A stretch of 64,000 nt of DNA from the NCBI RefSeq assembly GCF_018760365.1, contig NZ_JAHIAB010000013.1:93143-157142 (forward strand), written 5' to 3'. The translations under genes and the position numbers were made by a program. Position 1 is the stretch's first letter; each line of letters opens with the position of its first letter. The DNA comes from Pseudooceanicola endophyticus (lineage in GTDB: Bacteria > Pseudomonadota > Alphaproteobacteria > Rhodobacterales > Rhodobacteraceae). Shown here one piece after another: positions 41,619 through 49,987 of the stretch. The notes under the pieces are model-generated. The model searched no databases, was not told the origin of the DNA, and was given only the letters and a program-made list of their open reading frames with translations.

Positions 41619-42716
41619 ATGACCACCGAGACCGCGACCCTGCAGGATGACATCCGGCACAAGATCGGCCTGATCGTCACCGGGCTGCGCAACCTGCGCG
41701 ACGAAGGCCGGTTCGACGAACCCAACCTGGACGGCACCGCCGGGGATTACGTCAGCTTTGACAGCTGGGAATGGCCTCAGGGCGTCGGCCTCTACGGCAT
41801 TGCGCAGCTCTGGCGGCAGACCGGGGATGCCTCGGCGAAGGCCCTGCTGGAGGACTGGTACGACACCCAGTTCGCCCGCGGGCTCCCCGGGCTGAACGTC
41901 AACACGACGGCGCCGATGCTGGCGCTGTCGATCCTGTGGTCCGAAAGCCGCGATCCGAAGTGGGACGCGGCGATGCAGGACTGGGCGCAGCGCCTGATGA
42001 GCGAGGCGCCGCGCACCGCCTCGGGCGGCTTCCAGCACGATGTCTCCGACAAGGTCAACAAGGGCGAGCTGTGGGATGACACGCTGTTCATGCTGGCGCT
42101 GTTCCTGGCCAGCTACGGCCAGGCCTCGGGCCGGCGCGAGCTGGTGGACGAGGCGGTCTACCAGTTCCTCGTCCACACCCACTACCTGGCCGAACGCGAG
42201 ACCGGCCTGTGGTTCCACGGCTGGACCTTCGAGGGCGACCATAACTTTGCCCGCGCCCGCTGGGCGCGCGGCAACAGCTGGATCTCGGCCGGTGTGCTGG
42301 ATCTTTTCGATCTGGCCGAACTTTCGCCCGCCGATCACCGGTTCCTGTCCTGGATCGTCACCAGCCAGCTGGAAACCCTGATCGGCTACCAGTGCGACAG
42401 CGGCGCCTGGCGCACCCTGGTCGACGATCCGACCTCCTACGAGGAAATCTCGGCCACCGCCGCCATCGGCTATGCGCTGCTGAAGGGCCATCGACTGGGT
42501 CTGGGCGACGCCCGCTGGCGCGATGCCGGGCTGAAGGCTTTGCGCGCGGTGCTGGACAATATCGATGCCCAGGGCGTGGTCCAGCAGGTCTCCTACGGGA
42601 CCCGGATGGGCCACGACCTGCAGTTCTACCGCGACATCCCGATCCAGCCCACCGGCTACGGCCAGTCGATGGCCCTGCTCTGTCTGGTCGAGGCGCTGCA
42701 TCACGCAGAAGGCTGA
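41619..42716 (+). CDS. GH105 unsaturated uronyl (rhamnogalacturonyl) hydrolase
   Basis: A 365-residue (alpha/alpha)6 glycoside hydrolase of family 105 (YteR/YesR group, related to GH88). These hydrate the double bond of unsaturated galacturonyl or glucuronyl ends and so release 5-keto-4-deoxyuronate plus the aglycone sugar. Family-like stretches are SWEWPQGVGLYGIAQLW, KGELWDDTLFMLALFLASYG (Asp 154 aligning with the catalytic Asp of YteR) and FARARWARGNSWI. There is no signal peptide, so it acts in the cytoplasm on imported unsaturated oligomers. It shares a transcript with dctP. Its product is the substrate of KduI. Confidence 0.92.
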   Translation: MTTETATLQDDIRHKIGLIVTGLRNLRDEGRFDEPNLDGTAGDYVSFDSWEWPQGVGLYGIAQLWRQTGDASAKALLEDWYDTQFARGLPGLNVNTTAPMLALSILWSESRDPKWDAAMQDWAQRLMSEAPRTASGGFQHDVSDKVNKGELWDDTLFMLALFLASYGQASGRRELVDEAVYQFLVHTHYLAERETGLWFHGWTFEGDHNFARARWARGNSWISAGVLDLFDLAELSPADHRFLSWIVTSQLETLIGYQCDSGAWRTLVDDPTSYEEISATAAIGYALLKGHRLGLGDARWRDAGLKALRAVLDNIDAQGVVQQVSYGTRMGHDLQFYRDIPIQPTGYGQSMALLCLVEALHHAEG

Positions 42717-42749
42717 CGGCCTGTCCAAGTTCCCTGCCCTCCCGGCCTG

Positions 42750-42777
42750 CGGCCCGGTCCTGCAAAGGACCGGGCCG
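42750..42777. terminator. Bidirectional hairpin terminator
   Basis: A perfect 12-bp stem CGGCCCGGTCCT with loop GCAA lies between the convergent GH105 and hydrolase genes and can terminate both. Confidence 0.7.
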
Positions 42778-42786
42778 TCTGATGTC

Positions 42787-44124
42787 TCACTGCCCGGCGG
42801 AACGGCGTTCGAAGGTCAGCTGCTGCGCGGTGCGCCGGTCGAACCCGGCCCAGTAGCTGTGATCGGCGGCCGGCTTGCCGTCCTGCATGTCCCAGCCCCC
42901 GTCATTGGAATTCGGGATCAGGTCCAGGAACCGTTCCCGGTCGCTGTCATGCTTGAGGTAGAGATCCAGCCAGGCGGTGGCGAAATGCGCCGAGATGTTG
43001 TTCATCCGCGTATTGTCCCAGGTGAAATCCAAGTAGTGCAGCGCCAGGTTGAAGTTCAGTTCCGGATCGAAGGTGAAGGCTTCTTCCGGGGGCGGCATCG
43101 GGGCGCCGACATTGTGGTTCGCCCCCAGGAAGGTCAGCAGCGCCCGGTCCGAATTCACCGCCGCCTCGAAGGTCGGACGCACGCCGTCCTCGTAGCCCAC
43201 CGTGTCATCGCGCGATCCGCCGATGAAAAGCATCGGGATGTGGATGCCACGCAGCGTCTCGTCATCGAAAAAGCCCACCCGGTAGCCCGCCGGCGCAAAG
43301 GCGATGGCGGCCTTGATGCGCGGATCGTGCTGCGCCGCGAAAGCCGCGCTTCCGGCACGGTACTGATCCAGCGTGCCGGGCGGCGCGGACCACATGCCCT
43401 CCCGCGCGGTGACGGCGGCCTCGGTCAGCCCGGCCCCGGCGCTGATCAGCGTGCCGTAGCCGCCCATCGAGTAGCCGATGATCGCGGTGGTGTCGGCATC
43501 GACCAGCCCGTGCAGGAAACTGCCGGGATCGGCCTCCTGCCGGGCGATCTGGTCCAGCACGAAAAGCTGGTCCTCCGAACGGTTCACCAGCGCCGAGGCG
43601 AAGGAGCTCAGCGTGCTGTAGGTCGTGTCGGTATGGTCGATCGACGCCACGACATACCCCTTTGAGGCCAGGTTTTCCGCCAGCGGCGCCATCAGGAAGC
43701 GGTTGCCCGGGTAGCCATGCGAAACGATGACCAGCGGATAGCGCGCGCCGGTCTCGGGGGCGGCATCGACCATGGCGCGGGCATGCAGGTCGATCCGGGT
43801 GTGGCCGTCGCGCAGGTAGGTCTGCACCACCGTCGCGCCCTCGGCATCGGCAGCGGCGGGGTACCAGATCTCGACCGGCAGGGGCCGGTCGGCGCGCGGG
43901 ATCGTGGCCAGGGTGTCGCCCTTGGCGGCCCGCGCGATGTCGGGCTGGTCGGCATGGTGCAACAGGATCTCGCGGACGCCGATCCGGTGCGGCCCGTAGG
44001 CCGCCAGTTCCGGTGCATCGGGCCGGATCACGTCGATCCTATTCTCTGCCGCCAGAGGCAGGGCCAGCGACGGCAGGTACAGCACGGCCAGCCATACCGC
44101 GCCGGTATGCTTCAGGAATGTCAT
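42787..44124 (-). CDS. Secreted alpha/beta hydrolase (dienelactone hydrolase/PAF-acetylhydrolase-like)
   Basis: A 445-residue exported hydrolase. The signal peptide (TFLKHTGAVWLAVLYLPSLA with cleavage after ALPLAA) is clear once the ATG with GGAGGAG is used. The oxyanion region is VIVSHGYPGNRF (131-142) and the nucleophile elbow is GYSMGGYG with Ser 219; GGSRDDTVGYEDG and GANHNVG supply the likely Asp and His. The fold group contains acyl and lactone esterases. It is divergent from the second LacI gene over a palindromic site. In this polysaccharide region an acetyl or feruloyl esterase that trims decorated pectin is possible, but not shown. Confidence 0.85.
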   Translation of the reverse strand: MTFLKHTGAVWLAVLYLPSLALPLAAENRIDVIRPDAPELAAYGPHRIGVREILLHHADQPDIARAAKGDTLATIPRADRPLPVEIWYPAAADAEGATVVQTYLRDGHTRIDLHARAMVDAAPETGARYPLVIVSHGYPGNRFLMAPLAENLASKGYVVASIDHTDTTYSTLSSFASALVNRSEDQLFVLDQIARQEADPGSFLHGLVDADTTAIIGYSMGGYGTLISAGAGLTEAAVTAREGMWSAPPGTLDQYRAGSAAFAAQHDPRIKAAIAFAPAGYRVGFFDDETLRGIHIPMLFIGGSRDDTVGYEDGVRPTFEAAVNSDRALLTFLGANHNVGAPMPPPEEAFTFDPELNFNLALHYLDFTWDNTRMNNISAHFATAWLDLYLKHDSDRERFLDLIPNSNDGGWDMQDGKPAADHSYWAGFDRRTAQQLTFERRSAGQ

Positions 44125-44251
44125 GATTTTTCTCCTCCAGGCGCCGCCACGGCCCGCAGGCCCTCCACGCAACGGCGCCGCCGCCGGGCCCTTCCCGACA
44201 GCTCCGTGACGGGCCTTCGGCCCGCGTCCCAAGATGGGATGTCCTCCATTA

Positions 44252-44265
44252 GGTAAACGATTACC
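44252..44265. promoter_or_regulatory. LacI-type operator between hydrolase and second lacI gene
   Basis: GGTAAACGATTACC is a 14-bp palindrome with one mismatched pair and the central CG typical of LacI-family sites. It lies 127 bases before the hydrolase start and 126 before the lacI start. Confidence 0.65.
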
Positions 44266-44391
44266 CAACCGCAGGCTGACCCGTTTCGGTTGCAGGATCA
44301 AGGCATAGTTCGGATCCCCCGGGGCGCAACTCGGGGCTGCCCGGCGCGCCGAAACCGGCTATGCCTGACGGACAGGAAGGAGGGGCCCGCG

Positions 44392-45402
44392 ATGACCCAG
44401 GACAGTACCGCAGACTGGCAGGCCCGGCCGCGCGTCTCGCTGCGCCTGGTGGCGCAGGCCGCCGGCGTGTCGATTGCCACGGCCTCGAGGGTTCTGAACG
44501 ACGGCCCCGACAAGGCTTCGGCGGAAACGGTGCTACGGGTGCGCGAGGCCGCCGAACGGCTGGGATATCGGCCCGGCGGGGCGGCCCAGGCGCTGCGGCG
44601 GCGCGAAAGCCGGATCGTCGCGGTGCTGGCCGCCGCGCTGATCAACCCGGTGATGGCCACCATCGTCGCCTCCATCGGCCATGCGCTGCGCGCCGAGGGG
44701 CTGGTGATGGCGCTGTGCGACACCCATGAGGACGCCGCGATCCAGGACGATTTCCTGACCGAGATGCAGGCCCAGAACGCCCGGGCCTTCGTGCTGGTGG
44801 GGGCCGTGGACAGCCCCGGCCTGACCCGGCTGCGGGCCGCCGGCGCACCGCTGATCTTCGTCAACCGCCCCGATCCCGGCCCGGCGCCCGGCGGCGCCTA
44901 TGTCGGCATCGACAATGCCGCCGCCGGAGAGGCCCTGGCCCGGCATGTGCTGGCCTTGGGCACGCAGCGCGCCATCCTGCTGCACGGCAGCCTTGAGCGC
45001 ACGGCGGGGACCGAGCGCGCGCGCGGCATCCGCGCCGCTTTCGCCGCCGTTCCGGATGCAGAACTGATTGCCGTGGAAGCGCCGGGGCTGGACCAGCTGA
45101 CCGGCGGCCTGCAGGCCATGGCCCAGGTGCTGTCGCTGCGGGACCCGCCCCGTGCGGTCCTGTGCCTGTCGGATGCGCTGGCCTACGGCGCCTGGCGCGG
45201 CGCACGCGAGGCCGGGCGACAGGAGGGCTTCGACCTCTACGGGTTCGACAACCTGCTGTTCAACGACTGGGTTGCGCCCTGGCTGAGCTCGGTCGCGGTA
45301 GACCCGGCGGCCTTCGGCCCCGCCGTCCTGGCGCAGCTGCCCGCGCCGCGCGCCGGCAGCCGCTGCTTCCTGCCGCACCGGCTGCACCTGCGCCCCGGCT
45401 GA
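44392..45402 (+). CDS. LacI-family transcriptional regulator
   Basis: A 336-residue LacI-type regulator. The DNA-binding part reads VSLRLVAQAAGVSIATASRV, LNDGPDKASAETVLRVREAA and ERLGYRPGGAAQALRRRESR. The effector domain has AALINPVMATIVASIGHAL and AGAPLIFVNRPDPGPAPG. The ATG with AGGAAGGAGG upstream gives a short N terminus; longer forms have no site. It is divergent from the secreted hydrolase and convergent with rhaI. It probably controls the hydrolase through the palindrome in the shared gap. The inducer is unknown. Confidence 0.9.
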   Translation: MTQDSTADWQARPRVSLRLVAQAAGVSIATASRVLNDGPDKASAETVLRVREAAERLGYRPGGAAQALRRRESRIVAVLAAALINPVMATIVASIGHALRAEGLVMALCDTHEDAAIQDDFLTEMQAQNARAFVLVGAVDSPGLTRLRAAGAPLIFVNRPDPGPAPGGAYVGIDNAAAGEALARHVLALGTQRAILLHGSLERTAGTERARGIRAAFAAVPDAELIAVEAPGLDQLTGGLQAMAQVLSLRDPPRAVLCLSDALAYGAWRGAREAGRQEGFDLYGFDNLLFNDWVAPWLSSVAVDPAAFGPAVLAQLPAPRAGSRCFLPHRLHLRPG

Positions 45403-45465
45403 GCCGGCCCTGGTCCCGCTGTTGCAGCGGCGGCCCCCGTCCCGGGAAGACCGCCGCAGCAGAGC

Positions 45466-46737
45466 TCAGACGATACCGCCGCCGCCGCCCGCAACCTTCG
45501 GACGGCGCGCGGTGACCTGGGCGCGGTAGCCCGCCGCGCGATAGGCGCGGATCGGGTCGATGGCACCGCCCGCATCCAGCCGGGCGCGCGCCAGGATCGG
45601 TTCCACATCCGTGCGGAAGGCACGGCGCAGCGTGGCCGAGGCCATCAGCGCATCGTTGTCCGCCTGGTAGCCCGCCAGCGCCGCACGATCGACAAGGCTG
45701 GCCTGCACATAGGCGCGCTGGATCTCCATCGCGGAAACCATCAGGCTTTCGATCGGATCGGTGACGTTGTGGCTCTGGTCGATCATATGGGCCAGGTTCA
45801 GGCCCGGCGTCGCCTCGGCATCGACCAGTTCATTCCAGACCAGGAACAGCCGGTAGGGTTCGATGGTGCCGCTGTCGAGGTCATCGTCGCCGTACTTGCT
45901 GTCGTTGAAGTGGAAGCCGCCCAGCTTGCCGGCATGGATCAGGCGCGAGACGATCATCTCGATATTCACGTTCGGCGCATGGTGGCCAAGATCGACAAGG
46001 CAGAAGGCCTTCTCGCCCAGCTCCTGCGCGGTCAGCAGGCTGGTGCCCCAGTCCTGCACCACGGTGGAATAGAAGGCGGGTTCGTAGATCTTGTGCTCCG
46101 AGAAGATCCGCCAGTCCTCGGGCAGGCCCTTGTAGATCTCCTTCATCGAGCCAAGGTAGCGCTCGAACTGGCGGCCCATATGGGTCTGACCGGGGAAATT
46201 CGAGCCGTCGCCGATCCAGACCGTCAGCGCCTTCGAGCCCAGCTTCGCGCCGATCTCGATGCATTCGAGGTTGTGCGCGATGGCCTGGGCGCGGGTCGCG
46301 GCATCGGTATGCGAGAGCGAGCCGTACTTGTAGCTGTGATCGCCGCCGGTATCCGAGAAGGTGTTGGAATTCATGCAATCGAAGCCGAGGCCGGTTTCCT
46401 CGGCCTTGGCCAGGAGGTCGGCGGGGTCGGCCTTGTCCCAGGGGATGTGCAGAGAGACGGTGGGCGTGGCCCGCGTCAGGTCGTTGATCACCGCGCAATC
46501 GTCGAGCCGGTCGAAGATGGTGGCGGGCTCACCGCCGCCGGGGAAGCGGGCAAAGCGGGTGCCGCCGGTGCCGGTGCCCCAGCTGGGGACGGCGACGGCG
46601 AAATCGGTGGCGCGCTTGCGGATCGTTTCGATGTCGATGCCCTCGCGGGCGAGCTTTTCGCCCAGGGCGTCGTAATCGCGGGCGAGATCGCCCTGGACGG
46701 TCTCGTTGGCAGCGTGGATGCTGGATTCGTCGAACAT
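45466..46737 (-). CDS. rhaI: L-rhamnose isomerase (alphaproteobacterial/Pseudomonas type)
   Basis: A 423-residue sugar isomerase converting L-rhamnose to L-rhamnulose. The TIM-barrel features include FAVAVPSWGTGTGGTRFARF, the metal-binding areas SEHKIYEPAFYSTV and LVDLGHHAPNVNIE, and GGFHFNDSKYGDDDLDSG, which match the P. stutzeri-type L-RhI rather than E. coli RhaA. The start has GGAGGAG. It is the second gene of rhaD-rhaI, 113 bases after rhaD, with a Rhodobacterales-type repeat in the gap. The product goes to RhaK. Confidence 0.95.
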   Translation of the reverse strand: MFDESSIHAANETVQGDLARDYDALGEKLAREGIDIETIRKRATDFAVAVPSWGTGTGGTRFARFPGGGEPATIFDRLDDCAVINDLTRATPTVSLHIPWDKADPADLLAKAEETGLGFDCMNSNTFSDTGGDHSYKYGSLSHTDAATRAQAIAHNLECIEIGAKLGSKALTVWIGDGSNFPGQTHMGRQFERYLGSMKEIYKGLPEDWRIFSEHKIYEPAFYSTVVQDWGTSLLTAQELGEKAFCLVDLGHHAPNVNIEMIVSRLIHAGKLGGFHFNDSKYGDDDLDSGTIEPYRLFLVWNELVDAEATPGLNLAHMIDQSHNVTDPIESLMVSAMEIQRAYVQASLVDRAALAGYQADNDALMASATLRRAFRTDVEPILARARLDAGGAIDPIRAYRAAGYRAQVTARRPKVAGGGGGIV

Positions 46738-46759
46738 GGGTCTCCTCCCTCGGGGGGCC

Positions 46760-46822
46760 GGGGGGCTCTGCCCCCCACGCGCCTGCAGCGCGCTCCCCCC
46801 GGCATATTTGTGGAAAGATGAA
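46760..46822 (+). repeat. G-run/C-run extragenic repeat with AT-rich tail, copy 1
   Basis: A hairpin GGGGGGCTCTGCCCCCC is followed by a second GC-rich inverted stretch (GCGCC...GCGCGC), a C-run and the tail GGCATATTTGTGGAAAGATG. The same element recurs near 62.3 kb and 63.95 kb. Here it sits in the rhaD-rhaI gap, opposite in strand to transcription. A smaller hairpin AGGCGGG/CCCGCCT follows at 46823-46842. Confidence 0.7.
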
Positions 46823-46850
46823 AGGCGGGAAAGGCCCCGCCTGCCGGGAT

Positions 46851-48959
46851 CTAGCGGGTGAAGGCCTCTTTGTTGCCCGCGTCGACGTTAAGGATGTTGC
46901 CGGTGGATTTCGCCGAGAGGTCCGAAGCCAGGAAATAGGCGGCCTCGGCGATGTCCTCGGGCAGGACCGAGCGCTTGAGCATGGAGCGGTTGCGATACAT
47001 CTCTTCCAGGCCCTGCTTGTCGGTGCCGTAGGTCGAGGCACGCTGGTCGAGCCATTCGCCCTGCCAGATCCGGCTGCCGCGCAGCACCGCGTCGGGGTTC
47101 ACCACGTTGACGCGGATCCCGGCCTCGGCGCCTTCCAGGGCGAGGCAGCGGGCGAGGTGGATTTCCGAGGCCTTGGCGGTGCAATAGGCCGAGGCATTGG
47201 GAGAGGCGGCAAGGCCGTTCTTGGAGGCCACGAAGACCACCGCACCGCCCATCGCCTGCTTGCGCAGCAGCGTGAAGGCCGCGCGCGAGACCAGGAAATA
47301 GCCCGTGGAAAGGATCGACATGTTCTTGTTCCACAGATCGAGCGTGGTCTCCTCGATCGGGGCCGAGGAGGCGATGCCGGCGTTCGAGACCAGAATGTCG
47401 AGCCCGCCGAATTCCACCGCGAGGGCGTCATAGGCGGCGGCAACCGCCGCTTCGTCGGTGACGTTCATGGCGATGGTGCGCACCACGTCGCCGGAATGCG
47501 CCTGCGACAGGGCCGTGGCGGCGGAGGCCAGCGCGCCTTCGTCAATATCGGCCAGCATCACGCAGGCGCCTTCCGCCAGGTAGCGCGCCGCCGTGGCCAT
47601 GCCGATACCACCCGCGCCCCCGGTGACCAGCGCCACGCGACCGGCGAGGGATTTGGGCTTTGGCATCCGTTGCAGCTTGGCCTCTTCCAGCAGCCAGTAT
47701 TCGATGTCGAAGGCCTCCTGCTCGGGCAGGCCGCAATATTCGGAGACGGCGGAGGCGCCGCGCATGACGTTGATCGCGTTGACGTAGAATTCGCCCGAGA
47801 TGCGCGCCGTCGCCTTGTCCTTGGCGAAGGTGATCATGCCGACGCCGGGCACCAGGTAGACCACCGCATTCGGGTCACGCAGGGCGGGCGAGTTGTCGTG
47901 CTTGCAGCGGTCGTAATAGGCGGCGTAGTCCTTGCGATAGGCGGCGATCTGGTCCGGCAGGCCCGCCAGAACCGCATCGAGGTTCATCGCCGCCGGGTCG
48001 AAGCCCAGCACCAGGGGGCGGATCTTGGTGCGCAGGAAGTGGTCCGGGCAGGAGGTGCCAAGCGCCGCCAATGGCTGAAGTTGCGCGGAATTGACGAATT
48101 CCAGCACCGCCTCGCTGTCATCGAAATGACCGACCATGTGCTGGTTGCCCGAGACGAAGCCGCGAATGACCGGCATCAGGGCGGCGGCCACCTTGCGGCG
48201 CTCGGGACGCGCCAGGCTGTCATGCACGGCGCCACCGAAGGCCGGCTTGCCCTTGGTCTTGTCGTCGAAATAGGCCATGGCCTTGTTGATGATCTCGAGC
48301 GTCAGCTCGTAGCAGTCCTTCGCATCATCGGCCCAGGTGAACAGGCCGTGGGATTCCAGCACCACGCCCTTGGCCTCGGGGTTCTCCAGGCAGAACTTTT
48401 CCAGCCAGAGGCCCAGCTCGTAGCCCGGTTTCTTCCAGGGCAGCCAGCCGATCTCGTCTCCGAAGATCTCGGCGGTCAGCGCCTTCGAATTCTTCGAGGC
48501 GGCGATGGCGATGATCGCGTCGGGGTGCATGTGATCGACATGCGCCTTGGGCACATAGGCATGCAGCGGCGTGTCGATGGAGGCGGCGCGCGGGTTCAGG
48601 TTGAAGGTGCAATGCGGCAGGTAGCCGACCATCTCGTCTTCGAAGTCAACGCCGCGATACTTGCCCTTCAGGGCGCGCAGCTTGTCCATGTAGAGGGTCG
48701 CGAACCCGTCCATCCGGATCGATCCGACATCGCCGCCCGAGCCCTTGACCCAGAGCACCTCGGCGCCCGCGCCGGTCAGCGGATCGACCTCGGTGCATTT
48801 GCAGGAGGTGTTGCCGCCCCCGTAATTGGTGATCCGCTTGTCCGAGCCCAGCAGGTTGGACCGGTAGAGCAGCTTCTCGGGTTCGCTCATCCCGGCGGCG
48901 CGGGCATCATCCCACAGCGATTGCAGCCGCGCATGCAGCCGCTTGTCGACGGTCGTCAT
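46851..48959 (-). CDS. rhaD: Bifunctional rhamnulose-1-phosphate aldolase/short-chain alcohol dehydrogenase
   Basis: A 702-residue fusion. The N-terminal class II aldolase domain (about 1-420) has NYGGGNTSCKCTEVDPLTG, the metal-site AHVDHMHPDAIIAIAA and LESHGLFTWADD. It splits rhamnulose 1-phosphate to dihydroxyacetone phosphate and L-lactaldehyde. The C-terminal SDR domain (about 435-702) has ALVTGGAGGIGMATAARYLA, VSNAG and catalytic YCTAK, and presumably oxidises lactaldehyde. This fusion is the usual RhaD of alphaproteobacteria. The ATG has GGAGGAG upstream; an ATG 81 bases earlier would enter the operator. First gene of rhaD-rhaI, divergent from rhaR. Confidence 0.95.
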   Translation of the reverse strand: MTTVDKRLHARLQSLWDDARAAGMSEPEKLLYRSNLLGSDKRITNYGGGNTSCKCTEVDPLTGAGAEVLWVKGSGGDVGSIRMDGFATLYMDKLRALKGKYRGVDFEDEMVGYLPHCTFNLNPRAASIDTPLHAYVPKAHVDHMHPDAIIAIAASKNSKALTAEIFGDEIGWLPWKKPGYELGLWLEKFCLENPEAKGVVLESHGLFTWADDAKDCYELTLEIINKAMAYFDDKTKGKPAFGGAVHDSLARPERRKVAAALMPVIRGFVSGNQHMVGHFDDSEAVLEFVNSAQLQPLAALGTSCPDHFLRTKIRPLVLGFDPAAMNLDAVLAGLPDQIAAYRKDYAAYYDRCKHDNSPALRDPNAVVYLVPGVGMITFAKDKATARISGEFYVNAINVMRGASAVSEYCGLPEQEAFDIEYWLLEEAKLQRMPKPKSLAGRVALVTGGAGGIGMATAARYLAEGACVMLADIDEGALASAATALSQAHSGDVVRTIAMNVTDEAAVAAAYDALAVEFGGLDILVSNAGIASSAPIEETTLDLWNKNMSILSTGYFLVSRAAFTLLRKQAMGGAVVFVASKNGLAASPNASAYCTAKASEIHLARCLALEGAEAGIRVNVVNPDAVLRGSRIWQGEWLDQRASTYGTDKQGLEEMYRNRSMLKRSVLPEDIAEAAYFLASDLSAKSTGNILNVDAGNKEAFTR

Positions 48960-49036
48960 CGGTATTCTCCTCCCGGTGAACGGTCTGGTAAAGGTCCTGG
49001 AACTGGCCCGAAGCTGCACGGGCGCACCGGGGCTTG

Positions 49037-49105
49037 TCAATCAAAAACGATCATGAACAATCATTCTGCGTCGCAGAGAAGGTTTTCATGATCAAAAATG
49101 ATTGA
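49037..49105. promoter_or_regulatory. Paired inverted operator between rhaD and rhaR
   Basis: TCAATCA, 5 bases, GATCATGA at 49037-49056 is mirrored by TCATGATC, 5 bases, TGATTGA at 49086-49105, with 29 bases between. Both copies lie in an AT-rich stretch between the divergent rha transcripts. The symmetry suggests two RhaR sites that cover both promoters. Confidence 0.75.
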
Positions 49106-49147
49106 CTTTGATTTTGCGATTCAGGACAAGGTTACCAGGAGGACATC

Positions 49148-49951
49148 ATGCACGAGAAGGAACGCCATCGGATCATCCTGTCCGCGATACAGGACCGCCC
49201 CGTCGTGACGGTGGTGGAACTCTGTGCGCTGACAGGGGCTTCGGAGGCCACGATCCGCCGCGACATCGCCGCGCTCCATGTCGCCAAGAAGTTGCGGCGG
49301 GTGCGGGGCGGGGCAGAGGCGCTTAATCCCAACGCCTTCCCGGGGCTGGCGGGGCGGCCCTTCTCGATCAACGAAACGATCATGATCGAGCAGAAGCGCG
49401 CGATTGCGCGCGCCGCGGTGGAGCTTTGCGATGAAGGGGATCCGATCATCATCAACGGCGGCACCACGACGTTCCAGATGGTGCATCCGCTGGCCTCGCG
49501 CCGGATGCAGATCTTCACCAACAGCTTTCCCATCGCCGAGCACCTGCTGAAGCATTCGAGGAACACGATCATGCTGTCCGGCGGCGCGATCTACCGCGAG
49601 CAGAACATCATCCTGTCGCCCTTCGACAACGACGTGACGCGCAATTTCTATGCGCGGCGCATGTTCATGGGGGCGCAGGGCGTCGGTCCGCTGGGTCTGA
49701 TGGAGGCGGACCCGCTGCTGATCCAGGCCGAGCAGAAGCTGATCGGACAGGCCGACGAGCTGGTGCTGCTGGTCGATTCGACGAAATTCGAGAACCGCTC
49801 CTCGCTGGTGCTGTGCCCGCTGGAGCGCATCGACGTGCTGATCACCGACGAGGGGATCAGCGACCGCGCCGCCGCCATGGTGGAGAGCGCGGATGTGAAA
49901 CTGATCGTGGCGCGCCCGACCGCCACGAGAGGGGAGGTCAACACCGGCTAG
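49148..49951 (+). CDS. rhaR: DeoR-family repressor of rhamnose catabolism
   Basis: A 267-residue DeoR-type regulator. The N terminus has ERHRIILSAIQDRPVVTVVE followed by the recognition part ASEATIRRDIAALHVAKKLR and RVRGGAEAL, the family signature. The effector domain resembles a sugar-phosphate isomerase fold: IIINGGTTTFQMV, NSFPIAEHLL and LVDSTKFENRS. It is the first gene of rhaRSTPQUK with rhaS 36 bases on. By analogy with R. leguminosarum RhaR it represses both divergent transcripts and is relieved by a rhamnose metabolite; the paired inverted repeat upstream is its likely operator. Confidence 0.93.
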   Translation: MHEKERHRIILSAIQDRPVVTVVELCALTGASEATIRRDIAALHVAKKLRRVRGGAEALNPNAFPGLAGRPFSINETIMIEQKRAIARAAVELCDEGDPIIINGGTTTFQMVHPLASRRMQIFTNSFPIAEHLLKHSRNTIMLSGGAIYREQNIILSPFDNDVTRNFYARRMFMGAQGVGPLGLMEADPLLIQAEQKLIGQADELVLLVDSTKFENRSSLVLCPLERIDVLITDEGISDRAAAMVESADVKLIVARPTATRGEVNTG

Positions 49952-49987
49952 GGCCGGCATCGTCGGGAGGAGAAAAGGGAGGAAAAC

